Assembly (NCBI GenBank): GCA_942492025.1
Contig: CALODJ010000009.1
Span: forward strand, 1-64,000
Origin: JABDQW01 sp942492025
GTDB taxonomy: Bacteria > Pseudomonadota > Gammaproteobacteria > SZUA-229
Length of the DNA stretch: 64,000 nt
Direction: 5' to 3'
The notes under the pieces are model-generated. The model was not told where the DNA came from. It did not search any database and saw nothing but the letters and a program-made list of their open reading frames with translations. Both the position numbers and the translations under genes were made by a program. Of the stretch, positions 62,022 through 64,000 are shown piece by piece; position 1 is the first letter of the stretch; each line of letters begins with the position of its first letter.

Positions 62022-62433
62022 TCAGTTTCTACTCGTGGAGAAGCAAGGAGGGCATTATAGCCGTCTCTGGCCACAGTGCCACTTACTTAAGCGCAAAACC
62101 GCGTCATCGCCACCGGTAGTGCGGCGATCTCGTGGCCCTTTGCGTCACCCTGTAAGAGATTGCTTCGTTCGTCGCAATGACGGTAGAGTCCATATTTTGC
62201 TCAAGTAAGTGCTATTCGTCGCTGACCAGCCTACGTCTTCGCTTTTCCTCGGGTGGCAAGACAGGCCCGCTGACTTCAGCGCCGTTTCCGTTGTGATGAA
62301 TGCGGCTTTTGAGGACGGGCGTTTAGTACGAATTCGGTTTACAGCGAGGCGGTTAAGGCGTATTTTGGGTGCTTCGTTGTAGTACATTTCACCAGGGCCA
62401 GTTAGGTCCTCCAGTTCTGTTGAGGAGCTGAGT
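62022..62433. other. Gene-free stretch
   Basis: About 410 bp. A minus-strand frame is open by chance, but its codons look unlike coding sequence. I see no repeat or clear promoter. Confidence 0.4.
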
Positions 62434-62778
62434 ATGATAAAGAGAAAAGATTATGTGGAATCATTGCGCACTGAATTGAAAAGCATAAGGAAGAAACTGC
62501 ATGACTCTTCCCATTCAGACACCATTTGTTCAATTGATAAAATTCACAAGCAATCCAATATGCTCAAGCACTATGAAGGCATGGAGTATGTTGTAAGAGA
62601 GGTCGTCAAGAATCTTGAAATGGGCAGAGGCCCTGATGAGATTCAGGAGACTTTGATGTTAAACGAAGCGCGCTTCAGAAAAATTATCCGGTCAAATGCG
62701 AGTCAGCCATTCAATTGGCGGTATTATGCCAAAGGTGGTTTAGCAGGAGTGGATATTGTCAGGGCGTTGATGTTATGA
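62434..62778 (+). CDS. Hypothetical protein (114 aa)
   Basis: Basic, helical: MIKRKDYVESLRTELKSIRK, HKQSNMLKHYEGMEYVVREV and QETLMLNEARFRKIIRSN. It looks like a small helical DNA- or RNA-binding-type protein, but I can assign no family. GAGGAG lies upstream of the ATG. It is not in an obvious operon. Confidence 0.55.
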   Translation: MIKRKDYVESLRTELKSIRKKLHDSSHSDTICSIDKIHKQSNMLKHYEGMEYVVREVVKNLEMGRGPDEIQETLMLNEARFRKIIRSNASQPFNWRYYAKGGLAGVDIVRALML

Positions 62779-62912
62779 ATACGAGAAGGCGAATAGCGAT
62801 TTAAAAATTATCGCTTGGATCTGGCTCTTTTTTTGGTAATTTCTACGAGTGATAAGTCGGTTACCGGTACTTTCAGGCTACCAGTAAAAGGGAGCCGATT
62901 TTATTTTTTTCG

Positions 62913-63587
62913 ATGTCTACAATTGCGATCCCCGGTTTTACTCATCCATTCAGCGCATTAAGCCACTTACTCGGTGCGTTTGTCTTTCTTGTGTATGGCA
63001 TCAGGTTGATTTATCTTGCCCGCTTTAACCGTGGTTGGGCAGTTGCAGTGGCGGTGTTTGTAATATCGGGTGTATTTTTACTTTCGATGAGCGGTGTGTT
63101 TCATTTGCTGGGACAGGAAAATGCGGGTCGTGCCGTTTTACAACGACTGGATCATGCCGGCATTTTTGCATTAATCGCCGGTACTTTTACGCCAGTGCAC
63201 GTTATTTTATTTACAGGGTTCTGGCGCTGGGGCTTTCTTATTCTAATATGGGCACTGGCGATCGCTGGCATTACCTTGAAATCGATATACTTCGATGATC
63301 TGGCCGAATGGGTCGGACTGCTGGCTTATCTGGGGTTGGGCTGGATGGGTATATTGTCGGCTTACCTGACGCATCGGCTGCACGGTTTTGGTATCGTCAA
63401 GCCACTGTTTTATGGTGCGTTGGCCTATACGGCTGGTGCCAGCCTGGAATTCTTGCGCATGCCTGTTGTTATCTCAGGTGTCATTGGTCCACATGAGTTA
63501 TTTCACCTCGCTGTACTGGCGGGCCTCGCATGGCACTGGCAATTTATACGGAATCTGTTAATGCAGGCAAACTATTGTTGGCGATGA
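62913..63587 (+). CDS. Hemolysin III/PAQR family membrane protein
   Basis: 224 aa with seven predicted membrane helices. HPFSALSHLLGAFVFLVYGI at the N-terminus, VFHLLGQENAGRAVLQRLDH (RLDHAGIF..AGTFTP motif) and the C-terminal GPHELFHLAVLAGLAWHWQF contain the Ser/His/Asp residues that bind zinc in the PAQR/AdipoR fold. Some members have ceramidase-like hydrolase activity; the bacterial function is unproven. The C-terminus overlaps the convergent methyltransferase gene by about 16 bp. Confidence 0.88.
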   Translation: MSTIAIPGFTHPFSALSHLLGAFVFLVYGIRLIYLARFNRGWAVAVAVFVISGVFLLSMSGVFHLLGQENAGRAVLQRLDHAGIFALIAGTFTPVHVILFTGFWRWGFLILIWALAIAGITLKSIYFDDLAEWVGLLAYLGLGWMGILSAYLTHRLHGFGIVKPLFYGALAYTAGASLEFLRMPVVISGVIGPHELFHLAVLAGLAWHWQFIRNLLMQANYCWR

Positions 63588-64000
63588 TAATGCAATATCC
63601 GACCTTTGCAACTGGCATCATGGTTACCCTGCACATCAAAACGCTCGAAGTGATGGCTGTAGCCCAGGGCAATCATCTTCCGGGTGAAGTTGGCGCGATT
63701 ACCCCGGTTCGGATCAACGATGATGACATCGACGTTAACGCCTGCGTGGCAATGGATGAACTGTGATACGTTTTCAGCGTGCACGGGTTCGTATAACACA
63801 TCGCTGCCGATGATCAGGTCAAATTGTCCGAGCAAAGGATTATTCGTTTCCCAGTTGCCTGTTTCAAACTTGATCGGTAACAGCCTGTTTCTGAGGATAT
63901 TCTTATCAAGAAACGCTTTGGCGAGTGGATGATAGTCGCTCGCAGTGATATCAACACCCATCTTGTGCAGTACGATGCTTGACAATGCCAGACCACAACC
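63572..64000 (-). CDS. Class I SAM-dependent methyltransferase, C-terminal part (cut by window edge)
   Basis: About 143 codons visible. GCGLALSSIVLHKMGV is motif I for SAM binding, GADITASDYHP-type acidic ligand follows (here VDITASDYHP), then FDLIIGSDVLYEPVHAENVS (motif post II). It resembles lysine methyltransferases of the METTL/FAM86 group (DxxY-like DVLYE), so protein N-methylation is possible. The N-terminus is outside the window. Confidence 0.8.
   Translation of the reverse strand, partial: GCGLALSSIVLHKMGVDITASDYHPLAKAFLDKNILRNRLLPIKFETGNWETNNPLLGQFDLIIGSDVLYEPVHAENVSQFIHCHAGVNVDVIIVDPNRGNRANFTRKMIALGYSHHFERFDVQGNHDASCKGRILHYHRQQ

Noticed and set aside
62145..62387. Minus-strand 80-codon frame
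   Set aside because: No homology or start signals; probably chance.

Overview
The window looks like a chromosomal segment of a gammaproteobacterium of medium GC. Support comes from hflK-hflC, a PhoP/PhoQ-like pair with a PepSY partner, RapA, the small families DUF1415, DUF1488, TIGR02647 and TIGR02450, and two DsrC/TusE-family proteins that hint at a sulfur-metabolising lineage. I see no rRNA, tRNA, CRISPR array or prophage. The genome here is heavily worked over by mobile DNA: an IS66 end, IS1182 and integrase-core remnants, two Y1-transposase (RAYT-like) remnants, two group II introns, and at least five families of short dispersed inverted repeats.

Layout. 0-1.2 kb: end of an IS66 element inserted in a copy of a MITE-like repeat. 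1.4-4.7 kb: a PQQ-dependent sugar dehydrogenase followed by a TonB receptor resembling the PQQ importer PqqU/YncD. 5-12.5 kb: DUF3050 protein, hflK-hflC-DUF1488 operon, DUF1415 protein, RIO-type kinase, and a cold-shock gene with a long leader and a strong terminator. 13-14.4 kb: a cation exchanger split over two ORFs. 14.6-18.4 kb: a group II intron carrying a second group II intron inside its own reverse transcriptase gene, exactly at the YADD catalytic motif. 18.4-19.1 kb: IS remnants. 19.2-22.8 kb: a solitary PTS enzyme I, a DsrC-family protein without the redox cysteines, a small unknown gene and a decayed PDC sensor. 23.2-29.2 kb: M20 peptidase, short AMP-binding protein, MOSC protein, AraC regulator with a decayed NmrA-like partner, NHL-repeat protein and histidine phosphatase.

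29.2-34.9 kb: a MITE composite whose end supplies the start codon of an MsbA-type ABC exporter, then an HlyD-FtsX-LolD-type tripartite ABC system. 35-42 kb: an accessory stretch with a membrane-anchored transglycosylase, Y1 remnants, a 40-bp perfect palindrome, a duplicated piece of the ABC exporter 3' end, a Kazal-like lipoprotein and a cluster of small secreted Gly/Gln/His-rich proteins (a larger relative lies at 52 kb). 42-50.3 kb: TIGR02647 protein, a glyoxalase-OYE-quinone reductase operon, a PDZ protein, a lipase and RapA. 50.5-64 kb: TusE-like protein, an anchored surface protein, the PhoPQ-like system, a His-rich secreted protein, a tandem-OmpA lipoprotein, a renalase-like flavoprotein, several small unknown genes, a hemolysin III-type membrane protein and a truncated methyltransferase.

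The strongest findings are the nested group II introns (a twintron whose inner splicing would restore the outer YADD motif) and a 243-bp MITE family flanked by TA inside CTAG. That target signature matches IS630-type transposition, and MITE ends have repeatedly changed gene starts or stops.
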